DNA of 64,000 bases from NCBI RefSeq assembly GCF_910592395.1, contig NC_088317.1, positions 17,778,039 to 17,842,038 of the forward strand. Reading direction: 5' to 3'. This document shows positions 1 to 12,113 of this stretch, piece by piece. Source of the DNA: Lineus longissimus. Taxonomy: Eukaryota; Nemertea; Pilidiophora; Heteronemertea; Lineidae. Made by a program: the position numbers and the translations under genes. The notes beneath the pieces were generated by a model. That model saw only the letters and a program-made list of their open reading frames with translations. It made no database searches and had not been told where the DNA came from. Within the stretch, counting starts at the first letter, position 1; each line of letters opens with the position of its first letter.

Positions 1-3000
1 TCGGTTCCATCGAACACCATTATCCTGACGTCACTTCCGGAGCTGTAGATTAAGGTGAAGGTCACGGATTCTTTGCCGATGACGAAGCGATTTAGGAGTC
101 CGACAATGAAGAGTTTTGACTCTTCGAAGCCTGACTGGCCGGTATTGGCGGAGGCGTCGAAGACGAGGAAGAAATGGAGGGGCATCGCGATCAGACCTAT
201 GGAAAAATTAACACGGAGGCTATAGAAAAGATAGGCCTAGTTTATAATTCTGATCAATATTTCATGTAAGCAATTCAAAAATAGAGGAATAATTACGTCA
301 TGTCTTGGCTATTGTGAGCATCACGATGAATGACCACCCTGTTACCAGCTGATGTGTGACGGTAATGCGAATATCTGTCTATTGGCCGGTTACATCTTTT
401 TTCACCAATTCCTTTGTTAATTTTTTTTTTCTGGGCAACTCACCAAATAGCAAATCCTTGCATCCACCATCATAGCTCTTCATTCCCGGGGGACAGAGAC
501 TATCACAGCCATTTTTTGATATAGAGTAGCCGGGCGGACATTGGGCTGAAAAGTACGGGAGGCAGTTGAAATGTTCATTATGATAACAGAAGCTCTATAA
601 GCCCACTTTATCAATTGGAAATTGCCTGTACTGCCTGAGCCGGACAAGTAAGATGGGTGTTTTCTGACCAATACTTGAGCAGATATGTACATGTATGTTA
701 TTTTGCTAATCTACCAATGAGATCGAGGACACGCCTCCACTTCCACCGGAATACCGGAAGACACCAAGTATAAACTGCCAGTCGGCAACAGTTACCAATG
801 GCAAAGCTTGGAGATTGCATTTTTGCTGGCGCAAAGTGGCAAATGGTGAACAGCGGCCGGATGCAGCGATGACACAAAATTGGCCAGTTAACCAGGTTTT
901 TTATTGCATCCATTTAACTGGACAATTCACAAAACCTACGCAACTGGATTCTATTTACTTTTCAGGATACACTTCTCGGTAACGCTATCCTTCTCGTAAT
1001 GTAGGGGACATTTATTGATAGTACATGTGTCTTCCTCCTTCTCAAATCCTGGTGGGCAGGAATCTGGAATAATGAGAGAGAACGAATCTGTGTTGATTAA
1101 CACTGATAAGATGACTTAATGTTTTGGCGATCGAAATGATTAACATTATGTCCTTTTTCTTTTTGAGTGAATCCGTTCTTCGGGATCATGCACCATGGTC
1201 AATTCAGTAATTCAATACCAAAAATCGCTGGGTTGTCATTGTCAGTCCAGAAATAAGAATCTTCAGCGAGGCCCATTTGGGGGTCTTTTCTTTATGAATC
1301 ATTCAAACTGGTTTTGGTACATTTGTTGATAGACAGAATAAAAGACAAGAAAGAAATGACAACACTTCTCTCTTTAGGCCTACCTGTATCAGCTTTACAT
1401 GTATCTCCATCTCGAACCATTCCAAGGATCTTACAGTTCACTGGAGGATAAAGAGTGGCGATATGAAAGAAAAAAGGAGAAGCAAAAGCGATACGGCGGA
1501 CTTCATTGTATATACTGATGAAAGTTCGAAGACACAAATACATTGTTTAAAATAACTTGAACCAGTTGGACTGGTTTAGATAGGTTGCATAGATTAAAAT
1601 CTATGCACGATGGCGTTCGATATCGAAAAGAGTGATTTTACTTCAGCTTTATTTCTATCATCGAATCAAATTATCATATAGTTGGATGGAAACTTCTCGT
1701 GAACTCAATTTCGTACCAATGCATTTGGTGCCGTTCACTCGGTGGTTCCCTGGTTCACAGGCCCTCCCAACTGAAAAGGAATGGGAAAGGTATGCACTGT
1801 TAGTAAAATGAAGTGAAATGTTGCAACAAGAAACAGAGTACGTGTAGTATCTGTACAAAATTAGGGTTTGGTTTGTGGTTAGAGAAAACCAAACGATACC
1901 ATTATTTCGCAGATGGCTTATCGGCAGCAATCTAAGAATCAGTTTCTTAGTCAAAGACATCTCGATGTCGATTTAATCATTTAAGACAGTTTCTACTTCT
2001 TCTTCAGCGCACGCTCTGCACTTAGGCGTGTCATTCTCCAGCGGTATGCCGGAGAAGCGAAGTGGGAAGGGGCGAAGTGGGAGGGGCGAAATAGGAAGAC
2101 ACAACTACGGCTATAGGCACCAAATGGTCTTATTGGCATAGTCACTCCGTCCTTGCCGGATAGGTATAGAGTCCCACTCAAGCTACTCATATCTCTCATC
2201 ACTTGGTGGGGTCTTTTGTACAACGGATACAAGGAGCCTCAATATTTTTGCCCATTTCGAAGGACTGATTTCAGTCAAAGATGGATAACTCTCGGCTTCT
2301 AACTTGACTGCTCTATAGATTCCGCTTTTACTGCGGCGTTATCTGAAAATTTGTTAACTTTTTCCGCGAATTGCTATGGTATTGCCGGTATAACAGTAAC
2401 AAATGCCCCCCCCCCCCACCCCCTGGAAAAAGTGTCCGGCCCTATTGTATTCTGCAATATGGTTCTATAGAGACCCTGGCCGTCAATAGCTCAGAGATTG
2501 AAGTGCATAATAGAATCCTTTGTTTCCCGGGCATTCTATCCTAGGACATTTTAAACTTCTACACCGGCACCTTAGGAGAAATGATGTGCAAGCAGAACGA
2601 AATAAAACGTACTATGATCGCACAGGATCTCTGCGAATTTATTTCCTCCTGCCGGAACATTCAGCCCAGGTAGATAGTGGAACCTCTCCTCGTCCAGGGC
2701 AGGTATCATCTTCTTCATCTCCTTCTGAAAGATGTGCTCCCCTATCATGACCATGACAAAATCGATCCCTTCTTCCTTTAGCTTGCCGACCTCTTCGTTT
2801 AACTTCTTAGCTTCCTTTGGGCTTGAAGGGGGCTCTGTCCCGATGAGAACTACTAATTTCCTGGCGTTTGGCCTCGCATCCCGGAACATGGTCGTCCTTG
2901 CAAACTCCATTGCTGAACCAGAGTGGCCCCTGGCGAGAGAATGACCAAACCTTGAAACATGATTTTCACTTTGTCATCGGCTTACTGTTACCAACCATGT

Positions 3001-4150
3001 CGGTAAGCAGGCTACAGAATATAATGTCACATGAAATGAAAATTTGATAAACCTGATTCTTTTTGCAGAATATGGGCCCTAATCTAGCAGTATATCTCTG
3101 CTAAATGAGGTGAAAGAAGTGAGAGCTTACTTGACAAGTTTTGAAATTAGTAATCGGGAGTTGAGGTTTACCGTCAATTTAGTCTTGCCACTTTCACAGG
3201 CATTTGTGATCAGTTGCAGTTGCCGAGCCAATACCCAACATCCAAATTAATCCAACGCCTGTGAAAGTCACCGCGCGGTTTCCCGCTCTCGTAGGTCAGT
3301 GATTGAAAACTCAACTTTTGTACGGGGTCACTGCGCCTCACTGCAAGGGAATCTGGAGGGTTAGGGAGGATGAGTACACAATAATTGCAACCTATATATA
3401 CTTAGAAGCCTCAAAAGTAAAAAGGCCATATTCCCGGGGCATTTTGTAGCAAGTATAAACCTACTTACCCTGCACTTTCTGGTTTCTGCCAATCAATTTT
3501 CATGATCGCCCGATAAAGGCGGTCATTTTTACAATGCGTACAGAGGTCAAACGCCTTGATTTGCTCCTTGCTTGTGAAGGTCATTATACTGAACCGCATT
3601 GACCTTTCACCAAGGTCATAGGTCAAGGTCACCATGCCGAGGAGCTTCTTGATAGCGACAAAGGATTCGGCAGACAATCCATTGTTGTCAATCACTAAGA
3701 CAATGTCGGCTGCGTTCGGATATTTGCATACTGTAAAAAAATGAATTGAAAAAGACTGGGATTCTGTAAACCTAGGTAATGCTTTACACGTTTTTTTAAG
3801 AACCCTAATGACTTACATACTTAATATATGGAAAGTACATGTACATGTATTTTTTTTTGATTTATTAGATTTATTGAATGACTTTGCCACAAGCCACAGT
3901 AGCGTCGAGGTGGTTCACATTGGGTAATGAAGGTCTTAATTGAAATGTTGTACCTATAGATGGTGGGGTAATAGAGAGAAGTTAAGGAGGAGAAATAGTA
4001 TAGGTCTCCTGCCTTTCATCACTGACCAGCTAACTTGTTCGCCGGGATCTCTATTTCTTTCCTCATTTCTTCATTTGCCGTTTCTGCTAGTCTGACTGTC
4101 GCGAGGACCGCCAGTACCACGGCCAAGATGGCCGGGGCCTTCCGCATCAT
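1..4150 (-). CDS. secreted vWA / Cys-rich domain protein (C-terminus beyond window)
   Basis: Exons in transcript order: 4027-4150, 3469-3730, 2613-2950, 1384-1440, 959-1063, 444-545, 1-196 (continues off the edge). All junctions keep phase, giving 394 codons so far. Residues 1-25 are a signal peptide (hydrophobic AILAVVLAVLATV). Exons 2-3 (about 42-240) make one vWA domain: core strand DIVLVIDNNG, later RKLVVLIGTE and DFVMVMIGEH. Its metal site is degenerate, since the usual DxSxS reads DNNGL. Exons 4-6 (241-329) are short phase-1 cysteine modules with repeated CPPG turns, resembling EGF/ephrin-receptor-like repeats. Exon 7 opens a second vWA domain with FLVFDASANTG, closer to a working metal site. 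The architecture suggests an extracellular adhesion or matrix protein. The specific orthologue is not recognised. The start was chosen for the signal peptide; a 3' splice site at 4170/4171 suggests a 5' UTR intron. Confidence 0.72.
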
Positions 4151-4170
4151 TAGACCAGGCAAGGGGATTT

Positions 4171-6326
4171 CTGAAAAAAGGCATGAATTGAGCGCGATAT
4201 TTTGAGATTCCGCCACGATAATTTGGTACTACTATTCGACTGGCGATATAAGCGATAGTTGACGCGACCGGCCGATTTCATAATCAGTACTAATATAGCA
4301 CCGACTTCAGTGCATGTGACTATGTAAAAGTCTTTGGTAGTCTTTGTGAAACACTTTGGCACGAATGCGAGAAAAGATTCATATAAATTCGCGCTGAAAT
4401 AAGAAAAAAATGCTACCGCAGCTGATACTTAATACTTCAATGATATCAAAACCATGTTAGAGAATTTTACAGACATGCTTCGACACTTTATATTTGTTAA
4501 TGTTCTCATAGAGTGCGACGTTCGCCTTTGTTGACATGATGATTAAAATCACAACGATCTTTTTTATGTCTGAAATGTTTTGAATACAGGCGAAACAAGG
4601 TTTCACAATAAAGAAGCAAGAATGTCAATAAAAATACAGAGAACATAAGGCTGCCGCGGGCACGATGACGGCGTAGTAAAAACATAAACCGGTGTCAGCT
4701 GAATTCAGGCATAAATGCCTCAAGTAAAATCGCCTCAGTTTCAAGCTCGCTGTATTATCATGAAGCTGTTGATAGTCTAATTCACTTTGGGCCACAATAT
4801 CTTTGTGACATACATGTACTTTTTATCATGAAGTCAGAAAATATCCGTACGTACCCTGAGTTCTTTTTCCATTGTATTTACGAAATATATATTCCTTTCC
4901 TTCTTGCACGTAAAATGCAGGCGTCACATGCACATCCGCTGGATGGCATACACTGTCAAAGGGCTCATCGATTGGTCGAAAAGGCCTACACGCCACTCAA
5001 GGCTTTTACATTGAATGGCAAACCATTAAATTGCACTGGGTTCGAGAGATGAGAGTTGAAGAGGTTGTTGCCCGCTCTCTTCTCATCATTAGGGGCGAGA
5101 TCGATAGTGACGATTGTCATATTCAGAATGTTATTGCGAACAGACAACAGCAGGTGTGTTCGGCGTCATGTTCGTTACAATGCAACACATGGTCGCTTGT
5201 GACGCGCAAAGAGGCGAAAGAGGGCGTGATACGAATCGCTGTACGAATTGCTGCCGCAAGATTTGTACTGCACCAGCAGCAGAAACTTCACGGAGTGTCC
5301 CCACTTCTGCGAGACAAGGCCGACAATTTCTCCGGGAAAATGCAGCCGCAGACTGAAAGGCGACCTCTAAACTGGAGGTCATTGTATATAAAATATAATT
5401 CATTCATTGATTATAATATATATTTCTCTTGGCAAAGTAAGAGGCCCAAGGTACTTACCCATTATTACTGTTAAGGGAAACCTCCTAAATGAAAAACAGT
5501 CATAAATTCCATGGGCAGGCCATTCTGCCTTGAGTTAGGGTCAAATATATGAGCTGCACAATTCACCTTTAAGGTAATCTAGGTGGCGCTAGCGTCAAGC
5601 AGAAGCATGTGCCCATAACTCTTATTGGTGGAGATGGTACACCTTGGACATGGTAGTGCCTTTCAAGTGTGAAAACCATGGGCCAACAGTTCTGCTTAAA
5701 AGTAAGTGCAATCGAAATGCTTAGGTTGTAAAATGACCCGAACAAATGGGTGTGGCCCACTTGGAAGGGGAGGGGTTCATCGGAACCAAGATGGGTGACT
5801 TTTCTATTCCAGCCACAGTACTTCAAAACTGTGAAATACGAACAAATTCGGAGATGGCGAGTTTGAAACTTTTCTCAAATCTGTGCTGATCTTTAAAAAA
5901 TTGCCTCTAAAAATTTGTCAGCTCAATATCATAGGCTATTCAAAACAATGAAGCGTGAGGGTTTTCGCCCTCCAGGTTCCGACTCAATGACAACGCGATA
6001 TATGATATATATTCTTTATTTCCTCTTCCTTCCTTTGCTCGGTCTATTCTCGACCAGAGCCAAGGCTAATCTCCCTCTCTACAGCAAGTACCCCTTGGTT
6101 CACCTGGTAGTATTACATAACAGAGCCTGGCATGAGATGGCACAGGATGTTCCTATTGGCTGCTACCAGTGAACCTAATACATATTCACATCAGGCGCGG
6201 ATCCAGGGGGGGGGGCGCACCCAGCGCGCGCCCCCCCTAATTCCGGCACGGTGTAAAAAAATTGTAGCCCAAATTAAAGTGGTGCTTAATATTTGAAGAT
6301 CAGATGCCAGGAAATCATATGGTGTA
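4171..6326. other. intergenic / upstream region of vWA gene, no supported gene
   Basis: About 2.1 kb with no recognisable coding exon. A 147-codon open frame on the plus strand at 5031-5474 overlaps other open frames on both strands and resembles no family I know, so I do not call it a gene. Around 6205-6237 a run of G is followed by GCGCACCCAGCGCGCG and a run of C, a GC-rich self-complementary stretch of the kind seen at the edges of dispersed invertebrate repeats. Confidence 0.5.
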
Positions 6327-6546
6327 TTCCTGTTTCGCCTATTCCTGTTTCGCCTAATTCCTGTTTCGCCTAATTCCTGTTTCGCCTATTCCTGTTTCGC
6401 CTAATTCCTGTTTCGCCTAATTCCTGTTTCGCCTATTCCTGTTTCGCCTAATTCCTGTTTAGCCTATTCCTGTTTCGCCTAATTCCTGTTTCGCCTATTC
6501 CTGTTTCGCCTAATTCCTGTTTAGCCTATTCCTGTTTCGCCTATTC
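6327..6546. repeat. 15/16-bp minisatellite (CCTGTTTCGCCTAATT)
   Basis: Fourteen copies of CCTGTTTCGCCTATT (15 bp) or CCTGTTTCGCCTAATT (16 bp) are mixed in an irregular long/short order. Two units carry TTAGCC in place of TTCGCC. The array lies about 240 bp beyond the stop codon of the fucosyltransferase gene and may fall in its 3' UTR or just outside. Confidence 0.95.
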
Positions 6547-6785
6547 TAATGTATTGCTAACCTAACCATAAACCCATCATATATGGAATCTTATCTTAAA
6601 ATTTTTTCTGGGGCTGATATTGAATGTTTCTGAATTCAAGGTTTGTCAGATGTCACCAAACACATAACTTCAAGTTCCGAAACAATTTTAACTTTGAGGC
6701 ATGCGCAGTAAAGGTCCAATTGATTATAATCTTACTCCTAACGCAGTGATTCGGCCTCGTTCAGTTAACGGACTGCATCGAGAGC

Positions 6786-8045
6786 CTACGGGTGGGGCAG
6801 CGGTCCCTTCTTTTGGCAATGACTGTCAGCATCCCAGAACGACTTTAAATCGGAATATATCTTCATCCGGTTCATTTTTTTCTCATCGTGTAACGCTTCA
6901 CACAGACGGCAGGCCGCGCTAGAATAAACAACCCGGAAGTGTTTTTTCCACTCAAAATACTCGTTATAGAGTTTGTCATTCCTATCCAGTAACTTAAGAT
7001 ATTCCGCCAACGCTGCAACCGTCTTGAAATCGGCGGTGTGAATAAACGAATGGGGTGGCGCCACCTGCAAGTAGTCCTCTTTACTCGTTCCCAAGGCAAC
7101 CGGTATCATACCATGTCTCAAGGCATTGGTCCAGAACTTTTCGGTGATGTAATCTTGGCAATGGGAATTCTCGAATGACAAGTAAAATTTGTATTGCTGT
7201 GCAATATCAGTTTTTTGGCACCAGCCTCCTGGGCACCTTTTGCCACACTTGCCAAAAATATCAACATGAACGCCACATTCGCGTAGTTTCTTGGCGTATT
7301 CTAACCTGTTGGTATTGGCAGCGCAATTGTTGACCATCATTACCGCCATCTTGTTTTTACCTTTTGCATAGTTCTTTCCTTTTAATGTTTTTGTTTGCTC
7401 TTTAACATTGTTGGATTGGATGCGACTTGTATCCTTGTGGAATTTAGCAGCCAAGAAACTTGTCACTTTACCTTCAATGTGCTCATTTTCCAATGGTTCT
7501 ACGTGCGAATAGCCTAAGATGACATCGGAATCTCGTTTGAAAGTAGCAGTCCAGTTGAAGACAGAATTTAGATGTTCAGCGTTTATTCTTGAGTGTATTT
7601 CTGACTCTACGGCGTAGAAAATAAAAACCTGGTGACGTCGATTCGCATTCGTATGATGAAGATCAAAAGCTGCATTAAAGTGTAAACCTCTATTGGAAAA
7701 AACCACAGCATCAGCACTTTTTGGGTCGTCGGAAATCAGACATTTGTTTCTGCAGGAAGAGAAATTTTTGAAATGAAGATATGGCCACGTTTTTTGCGAA
7801 TGGAACCAAGTCGTAGCATAGGCTATGGAGGGCTTATGTCCAGGCGTTCCATGAGCTATAGTGTGTTTAAGCCTTTGCGTTACGTTGGCCAGTTTCATAT
7901 TGGGCGTTCGATTTTGTTTCGATATAGGCAGATCTCTTTGGACTGCAAAATATGTGAAGAAAATGCACAGACATAACACACTTAATGTCAGTATTCGTGT
8001 GAAATATCTGCTTATTCCCTTGTTCTTGCCTTCCATGATCGTCAC
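6786..8045 (-). CDS. alpha-(1,3)-fucosyltransferase-like, GT10 family, intronless
   Basis: A single 419-codon open frame. This family transfers L-fucose from GDP-fucose to N-acetylglucosamine or glucose in glycans, as a type II Golgi membrane enzyme. Residues about 17-36 (TRILTLSVLCLCIFFTYFAV) are the signal anchor, preceded by a short basic tail. The lumenal part has FNWTATFKRDSDV (163-175) and the GT10 signature FENSHCQDYITEKFWTNAL (291-309), followed by GMIPVALG. Cysteines near 98-102, 258-276 and in the C-terminal CRLCE are placed as in animal family members. An in-frame second Met at codon 4 could be the true start. The lack of introns is common in animal fucosyltransferases. Linkage specificity (1,3 or 1,4; core or Lewis type) cannot be told from sequence alone. 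Confidence 0.92.
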   Translation of the reverse strand: MTIMEGKNKGISRYFTRILTLSVLCLCIFFTYFAVQRDLPISKQNRTPNMKLANVTQRLKHTIAHGTPGHKPSIAYATTWFHSQKTWPYLHFKNFSSCRNKCLISDDPKSADAVVFSNRGLHFNAAFDLHHTNANRRHQVFIFYAVESEIHSRINAEHLNSVFNWTATFKRDSDVILGYSHVEPLENEHIEGKVTSFLAAKFHKDTSRIQSNNVKEQTKTLKGKNYAKGKNKMAVMMVNNCAANTNRLEYAKKLRECGVHVDIFGKCGKRCPGGWCQKTDIAQQYKFYLSFENSHCQDYITEKFWTNALRHGMIPVALGTSKEDYLQVAPPHSFIHTADFKTVAALAEYLKLLDRNDKLYNEYFEWKKHFRVVYSSAACRLCEALHDEKKMNRMKIYSDLKSFWDADSHCQKKGPLPHP

Positions 8046-8695
8046 AGCTTGTTTGCCACGCCTTGATGACGTGGGACAGAGGTCTCAGCGTATCTCGAAA
8101 CAGTTTTGTTAGCGAAGTGCCAACAGGGACTATTCAATTCATTTAGAGGACAACTTAACTAAGGAGGTTCATCCCTTAGAAACCATCCGCACAGAGTTGT
8201 TAGCGGGAATCCATCATGCTGTCTTGTCTGAATGAGCCGGCACTCGAAGCTCAAGTCGTACGAGCCCACAAGTCATAAAGTCCACCGTAACTTCAATTGG
8301 TTCGCCACAAGACGAATATCAAAATTCTGCTAGTCCCTTCACACAAGCACGAATCAGATAATAAACTGGGAATCAACGATTCACCGTGAAAATCACTTTT
8401 TCGACATGCTCCGGCGTCATTATAAAACATGAAGTGTGATGATGGAAGGTCCCAAGAATATGAGGTCGAATATCAAGTCCGCTTTGGAGAATGATATCTT
8501 GACGGGGAGGCGGCGCGCCTTAACACTATTCAGATATTCTACACCCGCGCCAGATGTCACACTGGCCAATGTAACAGGAGTGAAATACAAAAAAGAATAC
8601 AACAAATCTGTGACCAAATGTGCATTTTTCTATCAGTGTGTATGAAATGCAGTGTGTAGGCCTACATTATCATGCAAATGTGTGTATCTATTTAC
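8046..8695. other. fucosyltransferase upstream region
   Basis: No coding exon recognised. The segment is the 5' flank of the fucosyltransferase gene. Two short opposing open frames at 8420-8645 have no recognisable domain. Confidence 0.4.
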
Positions 8696-8870
8696 CTGTT
8701 GCTGGTATTTCAAATGCAGCAGCAATCTTTTGCATGGACGCTCTCTTCTTGTCCCTGTCTTTATAATCTTTACTGGTTATGTCATACAGACATTCATACT
8801 TTTCATATTCCGAGATTAAATGTTCAATTTCATGAAATTGCCACTCTCTATCTTTCTTGGAGGCTGCCAT
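8696..8870 (-). CDS. MADF-domain exon (first exon, rest not found)
   Basis: A 58-codon open stretch starts at ATG 8870 and ends at a good donor (CAACAG|GTAAAT). The peptide contains HEIEHLISEYEKYECLYD and DYKDRDKKRASMQKIAAAF, which fits the N-terminal half of a MADF (Myb/SANT-like) DNA-binding domain. Such domains occur in cellular regulators and in accessory proteins of DNA transposons of the Harbinger type. No downstream exon was identified towards 8.4 kb. The upstream flank ends in AGTGTAGACCGGGC (about 9121-9134), which looks like a transposon terminus, so a transposon-derived origin is plausible. It is partial either way. Confidence 0.5.
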
Positions 8871-8929
8871 TTTGTCCCTGTAGCTCCATCACATGATCCA
8901 AATCTGTTCCCTGATTGGCTGCTTATTCC

Positions 8930-9135
8930 CCAACACCAACCAACATGTTGTTCAGAAGTAGCATGACCTATCTTTGGCCAACAATGGCCAACAAGTTGGC
9001 TGATGTTTTCACTTGTTTTTCGACCCGTCCACACTGGCAAACAATAGCAAACATGCCTCTGCAACAAGGCACAACACGATGTTGGCGAATGTTGGCAAAC
9101 ATTTGTTGGTTCATGTTGGCTAGTGTAGACCGGGC
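8930..9135. repeat. possible DNA-transposon end / GTTGGC-rich repeat
   Basis: The stretch repeats GTTGGC and its complement GCCAAC many times and ends with TAGTGTAGACCGGGC, which resembles a terminal sequence of a cut-and-paste element. The partner end was not found to the left, so the element is either truncated or the call is wrong. Confidence 0.35.
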
Positions 9136-9194
9136 TTAACAGATTTCACAAAAGGTCAAAATGAGATTTTATGGATTTTATGATCTCCCATATG

Positions 9195-9535
9195 ACATCA
9201 TATGCGTCAGGATGGCCGAACAACAAACTGTTACAATAGTCCCGCCGAGATGTTATAGATATGTGTTATCTATTCGTTTTGAATAGCCCATATGACTGTC
9301 ATCTTACATACGCGTCAGGATGGCCGAACAGCAAACTTATACAATAGTCCCGCCGAGATGTTATAGATATGTATTATCTATTCGTTTTGAATAGCCCATA
9401 TGTCATCATACATACGCGTCAGTATGGCTGAACAGCAAACTGTTACAATAGTCCCGCCAAGATGTTACAGATATGTATTATCTATTCGTTTTGTATAGCC
9501 CATATGTCATCATACAAACGCGTCAGGATGGCCTA
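9195..9535. repeat. tandem repeat, unit 104-108 bp, about 3 copies
   Basis: The anchor GCGTCAGGATGGCC recurs at 9204, 9312, 9416 (one substitution) and 9520. Each unit holds AATAGTCCCGCC and TATCTATTCGTTTTG. Divergence between units is low. No open frame runs through it. Confidence 0.93.
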
Positions 9536-10146
9536 GCCGGGCGAACGACGACCAACGGAACTGTTATATTTGGTAGGAAAAGCAATCGGAGAAATGTTAC
9601 ATATTCGTCGATCAAATGCATTTACATGACGCAAACTTCGCCGTTTGTATCTCTTCGTTTGGTTCGCGAAACCTGCCTAATGTCTTTCCGTGACCACAGC
9701 TCAGTACGCATACACATGTATGTATGCTAGGCCAATATCACATTTTTGACAATACCAGTTAATTGATCCTTTGACAGAACAAAAGACTCTCGTTAGCTCA
9801 TGAAACCTTATGTTCAAGTGAACGCTAAGCCTGGTAGCGGGGTAGTGCCCGGATGGTGTGACGCGAAATGTATTGTCTTCGTTCATGATCGGTCGCGGTT
9901 GATTTGAACGCCAGTCAGTTGGAGTGTGAACTGCGTAGAAGTTCATAGGAACACTTTCTCCGATTTCAAACATAAAATGCCTTCGATATTTCGGTAATCA
10001 AGTCAAAACTGCTGCAGCAGAAGGTAGGGCGAGGTATCTTTGCTTCGTATTGGTCTTGATTGGTTTTAATAGGTTTTTATTTTAGTAAAAGTCGTGCAGT
10101 CGGGCAGAGAATGAACTGCGCAGTAAGAAACTCCAGTCGCAAGCGA

Positions 10147-10825
10147 GACAAAGGCTTACTACACGGATCATGTGCATCGTTGTATTTCATGTACACTGTA
10201 CATGCTCGCTGGCGATATCAATTGCCATCACTAATCAATTACCATTTGTCCTCACAAATTAACGACCCAAGGCTTGGTCACAGAGACAACATCTACGATG
10301 ATGTTGATGGTTTTGAAGTGCTGATATAATTTTCCCATTTTATTTTTGGTAAGGCGGGACTAGTTTATTTTTGTGATTGATGTGTCTTGCGACCGTTGTA
10401 CCTTGTATGTCATATCATTTTAGAATAATGTATTTCAAATGTAAACAATTATTCACTTGGCTCCACGATCCCGACTGCGGTGTAGCACCCGACTATAACT
10501 GGCATGAATAGGGAATACGCTGGTTATGGATGTCAGATCGTGGTTCCCTGACTTTTGTAAACAATTCCACTGGGCGTATCCCACGCGGCGACACCAAGGA
10601 CCGCTGGCTGATCTATTGATATGTTCGTACCAGGGTGTCAAAGTCGGAGAGACGAAGAGCCACTCGTCTCTTGTAGGGGGTTCATTGGAAGTGTTTGCAT
10701 TTGTTAGCCTATAAAGTTAAACACAAGATTTTAATCCATGTCTCGGGTGTCTTTGAGGGAACTGATCACACACAATTCCTAACCTACTCGTCAGCTAGCT
10801 GACAGATTATTTGGGTCGAACGTGT
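10147..10825. repeat. direct duplication, copy A (about 680 bp)
   Basis: The segment from GACAAAGGCTTACT to GGGTCGAACGTGT matches 10977-11652 along its length with scattered substitutions and small indels, for example an insertion near 10194 and GAAGTGCTG against AAGTGAGTGCTG. The part at 10526-10714 is nearly identical between copies. No protein domain was recognised; opposing open frames of about 62 codons exist in both copies but look incidental. Confidence 0.93.
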
Positions 10826-10976
10826 TGCTGAGATGTTTTTGAAGAAATGCTTGTGGCTGTTGGAGAGACTTCTTGTTTAGACAGTTTCATCTGCCCCCTC
10901 TAAGGCATACGATGGTAACTAATAACTTGACTGCGGAAAGATCGCAGGTTGAAAACAATGGTTTCGCAGAAAACCA

Positions 10977-11652
10977 GACAAAGGCTTACTTCACGGATCA
11001 TGTGCATCATTGTATTTCATGTACATGCTCACTTGCGATATCAATTGCCATCTCTAATCAATAACCATTTGCCCTCACAAATTAACGACCCAAGTCTTGG
11101 TCACAGAGACAACATCTACGATGATGTTGATGGTCTCCAAGTGAGTGCTGATATAATTTTCCCGGTGTTATTTTTGGTAAGGCAGACTTGTTTATTTTTG
11201 TGATTGATGTGTCTTGCGACCGTTGTACCTTGTATGTCATATCATTTTAGAATAATGTATTTCAAATCTAAACAATTATTCACTTGGCACCACGATCCCG
11301 ACTGCGGTGTTGCACCCGACTATAACTGGCATGAATAGGGAATACGCTGGTTATGGATGTCAGATCGTGGTTCCCTGACTTTTGTAAACAATTCCACTGG
11401 GCGTATCCCACGCGGCGACACCAAGGACCGCTGGCTGATCTATTGATATGTTCGTAGCAGGGTGTCAAAGTCGGAGAGACGAAGAGCCACTCGTCTCTTG
11501 TAGGGGGTTCATTGGAAGTGTTTGCATTTGTTAGCCTATAAAGTTAAACACAAGATTTTAATCCATGTCTCGGGTGTCTTTGAGGGAACTGATCACACAC
11601 AATTCCTAACCTACTCGTCAGCTAGCTGACAGATTATTTGGGTCGAACGTGT
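10977..11652. repeat. direct duplication, copy B (about 676 bp)
   Basis: Second copy of the 10147-10825 segment, about 828-830 bp downstream in the same orientation. Past its right end the sequence resumes with AATAACTTGACGGAGGAA, similar to AATAACTTGACTGCGGAA in the spacer before copy B (about 10919). This suggests the true period is about 830 bp, with a partial third unit that has lost sequence. Confidence 0.93.
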
Positions 11653-12063
11653 AATAACTTGACGGAGGAAACGCTGAGGTGGTTGGAGATGCTTTTAGTC
11701 TAAAGTTTGTCATAGGGCCTCCTCCGATTTTAGCCAGGACCTAGCATTAGTATGCTACTTGGTGTGCTGCAGATTTTGGGAGCCCATCAGCGGGCACCGT
11801 GCATTATTGACTGGAATCAAGTACTCAAATCAAAATTCACATTGTGATTGTCTAACCGGAAGATATGCCTTTTTAAAGTGATTGAAAGGAAATATTGATC
11901 TTGACTCTGTCCTTAACCTTTATTTGTCTCAACACAAAAAAGAAGACTGCGAGGCGAATAAAGTAAGAAAATTGTACACCCACTTTTCAGCAGTCTCATC
12001 AAATCCACCAGACGCCTGGTGTGGCACACAAGGCATCACCATGCTGAGACCAAATTACTGGCA

Positions 12064-12113
12064 CATGGATGGCAGGACACGCGTGGTTGGACGTTTAGTT
12101 ATACCTTTAAACA
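12064..12113. repeat. left target-site duplication of the LINE
   Basis: This 50-bp segment, CATGGATGGCAGG...TTTAAACA, is identical to 12793-12842 directly after the LINE tail. Both copies carry TTGGACG, where all other units of the neighbouring satellite carry TTGGTCG. Confidence 0.8.

Noticed and set aside
5031-5474. 147-codon plus-strand open frame
   Set aside because: Overlapping open frames on both strands, no family resemblance, no splice or start context; probably chance.
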